This document shows, in pieces, positions 17,177 through 25,320 of a DNA stretch of 37,729 nucleotides (positions are counted from its first letter, which is position 1; each line of letters starts with the position of its first letter). The position numbers and the translations under genes are program-made. A model generated the notes under the pieces. The model had not been told where the DNA came from. It made no database searches and saw only the letters and a list, made by a program, of their open reading frames with translations. The stretch spans positions 1 to 37,729 of the forward strand of contig CALLFA010000033.1 of the NCBI GenBank assembly GCA_937997635.1. The letters run 5' to 3'. The stretch comes from an uncultured Saprospiraceae bacterium. Its GTDB lineage: Bacteria > Bacteroidota > Bacteroidia > Chitinophagales > Saprospiraceae.

Positions 17177-18115
17177 TTACAAATTTGATTTCATAAATAA
17201 CTGAATCAACGCTACTAAAGTTTTCGGTGCATCTTCTTGACAAAAGTGGCCGACATTGTCTAGCTTAACGATTGGACCAGTAGGCCACAATCTTTTAAAG
17301 TCGTCCATCACCATGAGTGGAGGCATTGCTTGATCTGCCATTCCTTCTGCAAGCATCGCTGGTTTGGCTCTTAATTTTTCTAGGTTGCCTGTTTTTAACC
17401 CGGCTATGACGTAATCTTTTATTCTGTTTTGTGCAGCGTCTAGTGGGAATTCTATGGCCGCTATCGTTTCTGCTTCATTTGGGAATGGTCTGCTGTAGGC
17501 GTCAATCCATTCTGGCGTAATCACAGAGGAATCATGGAAGTAGAGTTTCTTCATATTGCTCACGACATGGTGACCGAGATGCTTCATGATGTCATGATAG
17601 GTCCCATCTTCAATACGAGCAGTCACCCACTGAAACCACTTTGAGTCCATCAGTGAAGGCGGACGTGGATCAGATTTGGGTACATCCTGAACAGCGACTC
17701 CATAGCCCATCATGGTGTTCATCAAAAATAAGCGTTTCACTTTTTCTGGGTTTCTTATGGTGTAAGCAGCAGCAATTGGTCCACCCCAATCTTGACACAC
17801 GATGGTGATGTCCTCCAAGTTTAGATGATCAATTAACGCTGCTAAATTTTCTACATGCTGTTGAAATGTATACGGCATGTCTTGAGGCGTTTCGCTTTTA
17901 CCATAGCCCATGTGATCTGGAACGATAACTCGATAATCTTGTGATAGAGGAGGAATGAAATTTCGATATAGATATCCCCAGGTTGGTTGGCCGTGCAGAC
18001 AAAGAATGACTTCACCTTGACCTTCATCAAGGTAATGCATCTTAAACCCTTGTCCATCAAAAAAATTGGGTTTGAATGGAAAGGTATTATTGAATGTTTC
18101 GTGCGCAGGTACCAT
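17177..18115 (-). CDS. Haloalkane dehalogenase-like alpha/beta hydrolase (HLD-I type)
   Basis: A 312-residue cytosolic alpha/beta hydrolase. HGQPTWGYLYRN (42-53) forms the oxyanion region, VCQDWGGP (106-113) the elbow with Asp109 as nucleophile and Trp110 next to it, Asp261 (ADQAM) the likely acid, and His290 (VGHFCQED) the base. Asp rather than Ser as nucleophile, with the neighbouring Trp, is the pattern of haloalkane dehalogenases, and the spacing resembles DhlA-type enzymes. Such enzymes release halide from halogenated alkanes. Epoxide hydrolases share the Asp and remain possible. The gene stands alone between repeat-rich spacers. Confidence 0.8.
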   Translation of the reverse strand: MVPAHETFNNTFPFKPNFFDGQGFKMHYLDEGQGEVILCLHGQPTWGYLYRNFIPPLSQDYRVIVPDHMGYGKSETPQDMPYTFQQHVENLAALIDHLNLEDITIVCQDWGGPIAAAYTIRNPEKVKRLFLMNTMMGYGVAVQDVPKSDPRPPSLMDSKWFQWVTARIEDGTYHDIMKHLGHHVVSNMKKLYFHDSSVITPEWIDAYSRPFPNEAETIAAIEFPLDAAQNRIKDYVIAGLKTGNLEKLRAKPAMLAEGMADQAMPPLMVMDDFKRLWPTGPIVKLDNVGHFCQEDAPKTLVALIQLFMKSNL

Positions 18116-18611
18116 AGAATATTATGTTTTAATCTTAGGTGTTAAATGTACAAATAATGTATCTCTGAGTTTATTCGTTGATCTTTTCTTTACCTTACTT
18201 TATAGTGACAGATAAATTTATTCGTTCGAATGAATTCTCGCATCTTGTTACTTGTTAGCTTTTTTAGCTTCCCCCATTACTTAATAGTATTTGGATATGC
18301 GTCGCGGGAATGCTATACTTAGGCATAATAAATACGAAAGATTCATGATGCCATCATATGATAGCATCAAATTTTGCCATTTTTCTTTGATTTCATAATC
18401 TTGCAGTCAAATCCCTTGTACCGTCGACGGGCATACGGCTGAACGTACAGAATGAGAATTACCTATAAAAATGGTCAGAATTAGAACTTGATTTTAAATA
18501 AAAAAGTTCTATATTTAAACTATATAGAGCTCATGGCCACGTAATTTCAATGTTGTATATTATAGCGAAATTGCCCAACCTTGAGCATTTTTTTTGTCAA
18601 TTTTATACATA

Positions 18612-18713
18612 ATGAAGAAAAGAACAGCAATTCTTATTGACGGAGGTTTCTTCCTCAAGCGATACAGGTCAATTAAAAAAATTAAAAGTTTAGATCCAAT
18701 TAGAATCGAATAA
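18612..18713 (+). pseudogene. Truncated NYN-domain (LabA/DUF88-like) gene, 33 codons
   Basis: The frame begins MKKRTAILIDGGFFLKRY, which is the first strand and helix of NYN/PIN-like nuclease domains, with the metal-binding Asp in LIDGG. After 33 codons it stops at a TAA that is itself part of the dispersed repeat (ATCGAATAAATT). Complete family members have about 200 or more residues, and no later part of the domain is found downstream. The simplest reading is a gene cut by repeat insertion or repeat-mediated deletion. Confidence 0.65.
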
Positions 18714-19089
18714 ATTGGACGGTACATGTGAATCGACGGTACGCTGGATTCGACGTCGCTTGTACCGTCGAATTCATTCTACGAATTAGTACATGTTTTT
18801 TAAAGGATACATCCGATTATCGTTACTGCTAATTTGCAACGAATACATTTGCCTCTACTCTCTTCATTTAATAATTCAAAAGGGTTCTCAATGCATCGAA
18901 TAAATTCGACGATACGCCGGATTCAACGGTTCGCTGGATTCGACGTCGCTCGTACCGTCGAATTCATTCGACGAATTGGTACTTGTTTTTAAAGGATACA
19001 TCCGTTACCGTTACTGCTAGTTACAACGAATACATTCGTCGCCACTTTCTTTCATCTAATAATTAAAAAGGGGTTCTCAATGCATCGAA
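18711..19089. repeat. Two tandem copies of a ~190-bp repeat unit
   Basis: The unit starts at TAAATT (18711), recurs at 18901 and begins a third, short copy at 19090, giving periods of 190 and 189 bp. Each unit contains GCTGGATTCGACGTCGCT, then GTACCGTCGAATTCATTC (the dispersed core in reverse), a stretch with AAAGGATACATCCG, and the end phrase GGTTCTCAATGCATCGA. In the first copy GACGGTAC and GTACCGTC face each other and could pair as a hairpin arm. The copies differ at scattered bases, so the duplication is not very recent. Confidence 0.85.
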
Positions 19090-19186
19090 TAAATTCGACG
19101 GTACATAGGAATCGACGGTACAAGGAATTCGATGGTAGATGGGAATCGATGATACGCAATTCCTGATTAAATGCTAATTTTAAAAT

Positions 19187-21001
19187 ATGTCAGTATACTA
19201 CAGACGCTTATTTTATTACACACTTAGCTATTGCTTGCTTTTTTGTAGCTGCAAGCAAAGCAATCCTCCATACGACGTCATTGTCTTGGGTGAAGGGACA
19301 GGTGCTGTGGCTGCTGCGATACAGTCTGCCAGGTCTGGCGCAAAAACATTACTTGTCAATCCATTGCCTTGGCTTGGTGGCATGTTGACCTCAGCAGGTG
19401 TACCAGCGACTGATGGCAATCACCAATTGCATGCTGGCCTGTGGAACGAATGGCGAGCGCTTATCAGAGAACATTATGGAGGCATCGATAGTGTATTTAC
19501 TGGATGGGTAAGCAATACCATGTTTGAGCCATCAATTGGTGATCGCTATTGGAAACAACTTGCGCATCGAGAACAGAATCTAACGATAGCATATGACACA
19601 AAGTGGGGTGATATCAAATACGATAGGCATTGGAACATAGTCGTGAATGGAGAATCCATCTCAGCTCGTGTTTTGGTGGATGGTACTGATCTTGGTGATG
19701 TTGCTGCTGCGGTAGGTGTTAGCTTTGACCTTGGGACAGATGCTCGTACCTTGACAAAAGAGTCGATCGCCTTTGAACATGCAACAAACATTTTACAGGA
19801 TTTAACCTATGCCGCAATTCTCAAAGATTATGGTGGTCCAGGTGCACACACATTAGAAGAGCCAGCAAATTTTGAACCAGAAGTGTTTCGGTGTGCATGT
19901 AAGACATTATGTCCAGAAGCTAAGCACGACTGTAAAACGATGTTGTCTTATGGAAAATTACCGAATGATAAATACATGATCAACTGGCCAATTCATGGTA
20001 ACGACTATTATTTTGATATTGTCAATTTATCATTCGCCGAAAGGCAAACAGCACTAGAAAAAGCAAAACAACACACACTTAATTTTATATACTTTATTCA
20101 GCACGATCTTGGTTATGACAATCTTGGCTTAGCTGATGATGAATTTCCTACCTCCGACCTGTTGCCATTAATGCCATATCATCGCGAGGGTCGGCGCATC
20201 CACGGACAAGTCCAATTAACAGTCAATGAAATTGCCGACCCTTATGCATATTCGTTATACAAAACGGGTGTCGCTGTTGGTGATTATCCAATTGATCATC
20301 ATCACGATAAATATCCTGAGCCGCCAGTTTTTGAGTTTCCACCAGTGCCTTCTTTTTCTATTCCATTTGGTTCTCTAATTCCAAAGGATGTAGAACATCT
20401 AGTGATCGCAGATAAGTCAATCTCTGTCAGTAATATTGCAAATGGGTCCACACGATTACAACCTGTCATCATACAAGTCGGACAAGCGGCGGGTCTCATT
20501 GCAGCGATGTCAGCCAAGGAAAATATAACGCCGGGTAAATTAGCCATTCGCACTGTGCAAGACAGCATTTTAGCCTACAATGGTTATATTATGCCATATA
20601 TAGATGTGTCACCCACTGATCCTGAATATCGAGAAATACAACGAGTAGGAGCAACAGGCATTTTGAAAGGAAGACCAGTCCCTTACAAGTGGGCCAATCA
20701 AACTTGGTTTGATCCAGATAGCCTAGTAAACACTGTTGAGCTAAAGTCTTCTTTGGTAACATTTGACGATACCTACCAAGAGTTTGATGGATTAAACAAC
20801 GAGTATCTCACAACAAATAAATTTCGCAATCTCATTGAATTCAGTTGCCAACATTTTAATGTAAATTGTAATTGGTCGGATATTAAATTAGTGGGTACTG
20901 GATATGTGACAAGGCGAGAATTTGCAAAAGTGTTTGATCAAATGATTCAGTCATTTTCTAACAAAGAAATAGGTGTCGGTGGTGAAGAAATCAATCATTG
21001 A
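19187..21001 (+). CDS. FAD-dependent oxidoreductase (FAD_oxidored type), probable lipoprotein
   Basis: A 604-residue protein. A signal peptide with a Cys-rich end (LLFCSCKQS) suggests a lipoprotein. The mature part opens with a Rossmann FAD motif (VIVLGEGTGAVAAAIQSA) and PWLGGMLTSAGVPATDG, typical of the PF12831 group whose members are often loosely annotated as xanthan-lyase-like. A second nucleotide-site segment, NGSTRLQPVIIQVGQAAGLIA, lies near 430. The C-terminal 130 residues form a separate module ending REFAKVFDQMI. It precedes the small-subunit gene by 41 bp and probably starts a three-gene redox operon. The substrate is unknown. Confidence 0.8.
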   Translation: MSVYYRRLFYYTLSYCLLFCSCKQSNPPYDVIVLGEGTGAVAAAIQSARSGAKTLLVNPLPWLGGMLTSAGVPATDGNHQLHAGLWNEWRALIREHYGGIDSVFTGWVSNTMFEPSIGDRYWKQLAHREQNLTIAYDTKWGDIKYDRHWNIVVNGESISARVLVDGTDLGDVAAAVGVSFDLGTDARTLTKESIAFEHATNILQDLTYAAILKDYGGPGAHTLEEPANFEPEVFRCACKTLCPEAKHDCKTMLSYGKLPNDKYMINWPIHGNDYYFDIVNLSFAERQTALEKAKQHTLNFIYFIQHDLGYDNLGLADDEFPTSDLLPLMPYHREGRRIHGQVQLTVNEIADPYAYSLYKTGVAVGDYPIDHHHDKYPEPPVFEFPPVPSFSIPFGSLIPKDVEHLVIADKSISVSNIANGSTRLQPVIIQVGQAAGLIAAMSAKENITPGKLAIRTVQDSILAYNGYIMPYIDVSPTDPEYREIQRVGATGILKGRPVPYKWANQTWFDPDSLVNTVELKSSLVTFDDTYQEFDGLNNEYLTTNKFRNLIEFSCQHFNVNCNWSDIKLVGTGYVTRREFAKVFDQMIQSFSNKEIGVGGEEINH

Positions 21002-21042
21002 CGCACAAATGATTAAGCATTCATCCGATGTAATGGAAGAAT

Positions 21043-21570
21043 ATGAATAGACGAGAGACTATAAAAAATTTAGGTGCAGGATCACTACTGATTACTGTCG
21101 GTGGATTTTCATTTTACCGATGTACTGATGATGTCTATGTACCGCATTTTTTTGAACAAAAAGAGTATGATTTTTTATCTGCTTTCGCGGAATGTCTTCT
21201 ACCAACTAGTGAAGATTCTCCTGGAGCGACAGAAGTGGGAGTCGCATCTTTTTTAGATCAATATGTTCCAGCATGTTATCCACCCAAGCAACAACAAATG
21301 TTGAAAAGCACTCTACAATCCTTGATGAAAATTTATCTTGAAGATGGTGGACAGACATTAGCGAAAGAAAGTGTCGACAAGAAAAATGACTTAATGGAAT
21401 TAATTGAGTCTTCGAAAATTGAAGGATATAAACCATTGAAATCCGCAGTATTGTTTGCTTACTTCACGTCTCAAGAAGGCATGACTAAAGCCTTGCGTTA
21501 TGATCCAGTTCCAGGTGAGTACAAAGGTGATGTTCCCTTAGGTGAAAATGACAAAGCATGGGCAATATGA
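21043..21570 (+). CDS. Gluconate 2-dehydrogenase subunit 3-like protein, Tat-exported
   Basis: A 175-residue protein with a Tat-like start (MNRRETIKNLGAGSLLITVGG). The segment YDFLSAFAECLLPTSEDSPG is the signature of the small subunit of flavin GMC dehydrogenases (PF13618). In characterised systems this subunit carries the Tat signal and helps export and mature the large FAD subunit, which lacks its own signal; the same division is seen here. Its stop codon overlaps a start codon of the GMC gene (ATGA at 21567). Confidence 0.85.
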   Translation: MNRRETIKNLGAGSLLITVGGFSFYRCTDDVYVPHFFEQKEYDFLSAFAECLLPTSEDSPGATEVGVASFLDQYVPACYPPKQQQMLKSTLQSLMKIYLEDGGQTLAKESVDKKNDLMELIESSKIEGYKPLKSAVLFAYFTSQEGMTKALRYDPVPGEYKGDVPLGENDKAWAI

Positions 21571-23270
21571 AAGAACATCACTCACTTAAAAACGAAACCA
21601 ATACTTTTCAAGCCATTGTCATTGGTTCTGGAATTAGCGGTGGATGGGTTGCTAAAGAATTATGCGATAAAGGGATTGGAACATTGATGCTCGAACGAGG
21701 ACGAGATGTCCGACATTTACGAGATTATCCAACCGCTACGACTGACCCTTGGGAATTCAGTTATCGAGGAGATTTACCTCATGACATAAAACAACGAAAT
21801 CCAATTGCGTCCAGATGCTATGCCTTCGAAGATGCTACTGAACATTTTTTTGTTAAAGATAATGAGCATCCGTACATACAAGAAAAACCATTTGATTGGA
21901 TCAGAGGATATCAGCTTGGAGGACGATCTTTAATTTGGGCACGCCAAACACAACGGTGGAGTCGGTTTGAATTTGAAAAACCAGCTAGAGACGGGTATTC
22001 AATCAAGTGGCCGATTACATACGATGAATTGGCTCCGTGGTATAGTCATGTCGAGAAATTTGTAGGGATCAGTGGTGAGCGAAATGGACTCGATGTGTTA
22101 CCAGACAGCGAAGTTTTGTCAGCGTGGGAAATGAATAAAGCGGAAGCATCCATTGCCACATCCATCAACGAAGGATATGCTGACCGACATGCTGTCATCG
22201 GGCGATGTGCGCATTTGACAGAACCCCAACCAATACACCAAGAACAAGGAAGGGGCAAATGTCAAGCTCGAAATTTGTGTTACCGCGGCTGTCCATATGG
22301 TGGCTATTTTAGTTCAAATTCGGGGACCATTCCTTGGGCAGAAAAAACGGGTAATTTGACAATCAAAACAGATGCAGTCGTGCACTCTATTCTGTATGAT
22401 GATGAATCAAAAAAAGCGATAGGTGTTAAAGTCATAGATCGATTGACAAAAGAAGAATCTTTCTATTTTTCTGACATTGTTTTCCTGAATGCTGGTTCTT
22501 TAAATTCGAATCTTGTTTTACTCAACTCGGTGTCAGACAGATTCCCTAATGGACTATCAAATGATCATGATGTGTTGGGTCGATATATGGCCTTTCATCA
22601 CTATAGAGGATCGTTGACTGCTACCTATAATAAAGATTTAGACAGCTATTATTCTGGTCGGCGACCAACTTCCATTATGATTCCAAATTTCAGAAATGTC
22701 AAGAAACAGGATGCAGATTTTCAAGGAGGCTATATGACTTTTTATTCTACTTCGCGTAAAGCTTGGAATCGCAAAGTAGAAGGTCAACAGTATGGTGTGG
22801 ATTACAAACGAGAACTGTCTAAACCAGGACCTTGGTCAGTCTACATGATGATGCAAGGTGAAACGATTCCCAAAAAGACCAATAGAGTTTACTTAAGTCC
22901 AACAGAAGTAGATGAATGGGGGGTCCCTCTAATCACAACATCCATTGACTATGATGACAACGACGAACGTATGCTGCGTGATTTTTTAAATGAAGGCAAA
23001 CAAATGTTGGAGTCTGCTGGATGTGACATGATCTCTGAACATGATTCTCAACAAGCCCCGGGTCTTGACATACACACCATGGGTGGCATCAGAATGGGTA
23101 GTGACCCCACTACGTCTATGGTAGATAAGCACTGTCGATTACATCACTGCCAGAATGTGTATGTGACAGATGGAGCGTGTATGAGTTCGACAGGCGTGCA
23201 AAATCCGTCATTGACCTATATGGCCTTGAGTGCGCGAGCTGCGGAACATGCGAGTGCAACATTTAAATAA
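21567..23270 (+). CDS. GMC-family FAD oxidoreductase (large subunit)
   Basis: The start at ATG 21567 overlaps the previous stop as ATGA; an in-frame ATG at 21558 would add three residues. The roughly 567-residue protein opens with the FAD motif VIGSGISGGWVAKEL and has YQLGGRSLIWARQTQRW, a GMC signature. Near the end are HTMGGIRMGSD and the terminal block VYVTDGACMSSTGVQNPSLTYMAL, which holds the usual catalytic His/Asn region. RNLCYRGCPYGGYF near 237 is common in the sugar-dehydrogenase-like branch. It probably oxidises a sugar or polyol in the periplasm after export with the Tat-tagged partner. No cytochrome c subunit is present. Confidence 0.88.
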   Translation: MKEHHSLKNETNTFQAIVIGSGISGGWVAKELCDKGIGTLMLERGRDVRHLRDYPTATTDPWEFSYRGDLPHDIKQRNPIASRCYAFEDATEHFFVKDNEHPYIQEKPFDWIRGYQLGGRSLIWARQTQRWSRFEFEKPARDGYSIKWPITYDELAPWYSHVEKFVGISGERNGLDVLPDSEVLSAWEMNKAEASIATSINEGYADRHAVIGRCAHLTEPQPIHQEQGRGKCQARNLCYRGCPYGGYFSSNSGTIPWAEKTGNLTIKTDAVVHSILYDDESKKAIGVKVIDRLTKEESFYFSDIVFLNAGSLNSNLVLLNSVSDRFPNGLSNDHDVLGRYMAFHHYRGSLTATYNKDLDSYYSGRRPTSIMIPNFRNVKKQDADFQGGYMTFYSTSRKAWNRKVEGQQYGVDYKRELSKPGPWSVYMMMQGETIPKKTNRVYLSPTEVDEWGVPLITTSIDYDDNDERMLRDFLNEGKQMLESAGCDMISEHDSQQAPGLDIHTMGGIRMGSDPTTSMVDKHCRLHHCQNVYVTDGACMSSTGVQNPSLTYMALSARAAEHASATFK

Positions 23271-23292
23271 TCAAAGACAAATACCAATTCAT

Positions 23293-23425
23293 CGAATGAA
23301 TTTGACGGTACTTGATTTTATTCAAGTTAATGACAATTACCAACTCATCGAATGAAGTCGACGGTACGTGAGTTATTCCAATTGAAGGCAAATACCAATT
23401 CATCAAATGAAGTCGACGGTACGTG
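23293..23425. repeat. Three copies of the dispersed 19-bp core, ~55-bp period
   Basis: Variants of CGAATGAATTCGACGGTAC start at 23293, 23349 and 23404 (intervals 56 and 55). Intervening sequence also repeats (for example GACAAATACCAATTCATC and GTGAGTTATTC). They occupy the whole space between convergent genes. Confidence 0.85.
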
Positions 23426-23431
23426 AGTTAT

Positions 23432-23788
23432 TCACACCAATGGTTTATCGTCTACATCTTTCATTTGATTCCTGACGAGTCGATAGTATACAAGTAATGC
23501 TGCGCCTGCCGAAATCAATACCAAAGGAATAGTGACACTGGCTTCAGGCACATCGAGTCCTTGCGTTTCTATCATAAGCCCTGTAAACAGTCCAACGCCA
23601 ATAAAAACGAGGAATAAGCCAAATTTGAGAGAATTAGACCCAAATCTTTGATCTTCTTTAAATATTTTAGCGTCTCGACCACTTTCAATCAATGCCATCC
23701 GTTCTTTGTGCCTAGTTGAAAAATACAGATATAGAAATGTAATTATGATTGCTGCGTTCGAAATAAATAACACTATTGGTACTATCAT
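23432..23788 (-). CDS. DUF6249-like inner-membrane protein
   Basis: The start chosen is ATG 23788 (MIVPIVLFISNAAII), giving 118 residues; an upstream in-frame start at 23821 is less likely. It has three hydrophobic helices (about 1-21, 53-73 and 81-101) and a loop containing RHKERMALIESGRDAKIF, a signature of the DUF6249 family of small Bacteroidota membrane proteins. It is divergent from the ECF sigma gene 23903, a common neighbourhood for this family. Its function is unknown; association with the sigma system is inferred from position. Confidence 0.7.
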   Translation of the reverse strand: MIVPIVLFISNAAIIITFLYLYFSTRHKERMALIESGRDAKIFKEDQRFGSNSLKFGLFLVFIGVGLFTGLMIETQGLDVPEASVTIPLVLISAGAALLVYYRLVRNQMKDVDDKPLV

Positions 23789-23902
23789 GATGTATAATTT
23801 TACAGCTTTGACGAGATGCAATTCGATCAGGTTGCAGAAAAATGAAAAAAAATTGCAACCTCTATAAGATGAGTCTCGTCATATCATCGTAACTACCTAG
23901 AT

Positions 23903-24460
23903 ATGCTCACTGACAAACAATTTATCTCCGGCATCATGCTGAAAGACGAGAAAGTCTTTGAGATGTTTGTGAATCAGTATAAAGATTATGTGTTTACCAT
24001 TTGTCATAACATCATAAAGGATCATGCAAAAGCAGAGGAAGCAGCACAGGATACATTTATGAAAGTATTTAAATCCATTCAACAATTTAATCAGGAGTCA
24101 AAACTCAGTAGCTGGATCTATAAAATTGCTTATAGGACTTCTCTTGATTACATTAAGAAAAGAAAGCATTACTCTGTAGACACATCCGAGTATACACATC
24201 TGACGGATAAAAGAAGTATTGATAAAGAGTTTCACCATAAAGAATTGACTAATATGATCAAGCAATTAATCACGGAGCTAGATCCACTTGATGCTGCTGT
24301 GCTGAACCTTTTCTATTTTGAACAAAAGAGCATGAACGAAATTCAAGGCATTACGGATTTGACGGTAACAAACATAAAAACAAAACTGTTTAGATCAAGA
24401 AAGTGGTTGCGTAAAGAAATTGGGTCTAGATTGAATACAGAAATAGACGTACTTTTATAA
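23903..24460 (+). CDS. ECF RNA polymerase sigma factor
   Basis: A 185-residue sigma-70 family protein of ECF type. Region 2 spans about 20-90 (YVFTICHNIIKDHAKAEEAAQDTFMKVF and SSWIYKIAYRTSLDYIKKRK). Region 4, about 125-175, has the helix-turn-helix SMNEIQGITDLTVTNIKTKLFRSRKWL. It directs transcription of a regulon held in check by the anti-sigma-like protein that follows with no gap. It is divergent from the DUF6249 gene, a possible target. Confidence 0.92.
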   Translation: MLTDKQFISGIMLKDEKVFEMFVNQYKDYVFTICHNIIKDHAKAEEAAQDTFMKVFKSIQQFNQESKLSSWIYKIAYRTSLDYIKKRKHYSVDTSEYTHLTDKRSIDKEFHHKELTNMIKQLITELDPLDAAVLNLFYFEQKSMNEIQGITDLTVTNIKTKLFRSRKWLRKEIGSRLNTEIDVLL

Positions 24461-24469
24461 TTGAAATCT

Positions 24470-24913
24470 ATGGAAGAATTATTTTGGAAATACATTGACG
24501 GCACAGCAACAGAAGCAGAAATCTTGGAAGCTCAGACTTTATTGGAATCCGATAAAAATGCTGTCAATTTGTACAATCAACTAAAGTTGTTGGACAAGTC
24601 ATTACAACAAACGACAATGTCACCATCGTCTGGATTCACTGCTTCGGTTTTGAGTCGTGCCTTCCTTAGCCTACAATTAGAGAGGGCTTCTTTTAAACCA
24701 CTCATCTATGTTTTCAGTGCACTCGTAGGTTTATCGCTATTGATAGCCTTTATGCCTTTTGGTAATGAAGAATCATCTGGGTTAATTGATTGGAGTATCT
24801 TACAATTTAATCTTGAGTTGTCTCCACAATATTTTATTTATGGGTTGGCGGCATTATCTGTTGTTCTTGTGATTTGGATGGATGTGTTGTTTCAGAAAAA
24901 GAAAATGGTGTAA
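24470..24913 (+). CDS. Putative anti-sigma factor
   Basis: The start chosen is ATG 24470 (MEELFWKYIDGTATEAE), 10 bp after the sigma stop; a TTG at 24461 is in frame. The 147-residue protein has a short acidic cytosolic domain with WKYIDGTATEAE, resembling the start of zinc-less anti-sigma proteins in Bacteroidota, then two membrane helices (about 75-95 and 123-143). Position directly behind an ECF gene is the main evidence. It lacks the HxxxCxxC motif of ZAS anti-sigma domains. Confidence 0.7.
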   Translation: MEELFWKYIDGTATEAEILEAQTLLESDKNAVNLYNQLKLLDKSLQQTTMSPSSGFTASVLSRAFLSLQLERASFKPLIYVFSALVGLSLLIAFMPFGNEESSGLIDWSILQFNLELSPQYFIYGLAALSVVLVIWMDVLFQKKKMV

Positions 24914-24938
24914 GTGCGCCGACGAATCTTTATTTCAT

Positions 24939-25302
24939 CGAATGAATTCGACGGTACTTGATTTATTCCAATTAAAGACAATTGCCAATTCAGCGAATGA
25001 ATTCGACGGTACGTGAGCTATTCCAATTGAAGACAAATGCCAATTCAGCGAATGAATTCGACGGTACGTGAGCTATTCCAATTGAAGACAAATGCCAATT
25101 CATCGAATGAATTCGACGGTACCTGATTTATCAATTCATCGAATAAATTCGACGGTATGTGATTTATCAATTCATCGAATGAATTCGACGGTACCTGATT
25201 TATCAATTCATCGAATAAATTCGACGGTACCTGATTTACCAATTCATCGTATGAATTCGACGGTACTTGATTTACCAATTTTTCCAATGAATTCGACGGT
25301 AC
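24939..25302. repeat. Tandem array of the dispersed core with 55- and 36-bp periods
   Basis: Nine copies of a core close to CGAATGAATTCGACGGTAC start at 24939, 24994, 25049, 25104, 25140, 25176, 25212, 25248 and 25284. The first three intervals are 55 bp and the last five 36 bp; the linker is about 19 bp shorter in the second block. The array fills the space between the convergent anti-sigma and lysyl-oxidase genes. Long open frames within it, on both strands, are by-products of the 36-bp period. Confidence 0.92.
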
Positions 25303-25320
25303 CACGGGTTCCATGACACT

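Larger units (their letters stand above)
18116..19186. other. Long spacer with repeats and a gene remnant
   Basis: This 1,071-bp spacer holds a 22-bp near-palindrome (18347-18368), a GTACCGTCGA repeat fragment near 18419, an NYN-domain gene remnant (18612-18713) and two tandem 190-bp units (18711-19089) followed by decayed repeat copies to about 19160. Bases 18116-18340 show nothing clear beyond the probable promoter of the minus-strand hydrolase gene. Confidence 0.7.

Noticed and set aside
24939..25302. CRISPR-like array of regular repeats
   Set aside because: The intervals between cores are near-identical to each other rather than unique spacers, the period changes from 55 to 36 bp, and no cas genes are nearby. 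It is a tandem repeat.
25045..25316. Open frames of 74-89 codons encoding 12-residue repeats such as SIHRMNSTVPDL
   Set aside because: They arise on both strands because the 36-bp repeat unit is a multiple of three; they lack independent coding evidence and lie entirely within the repeat array.
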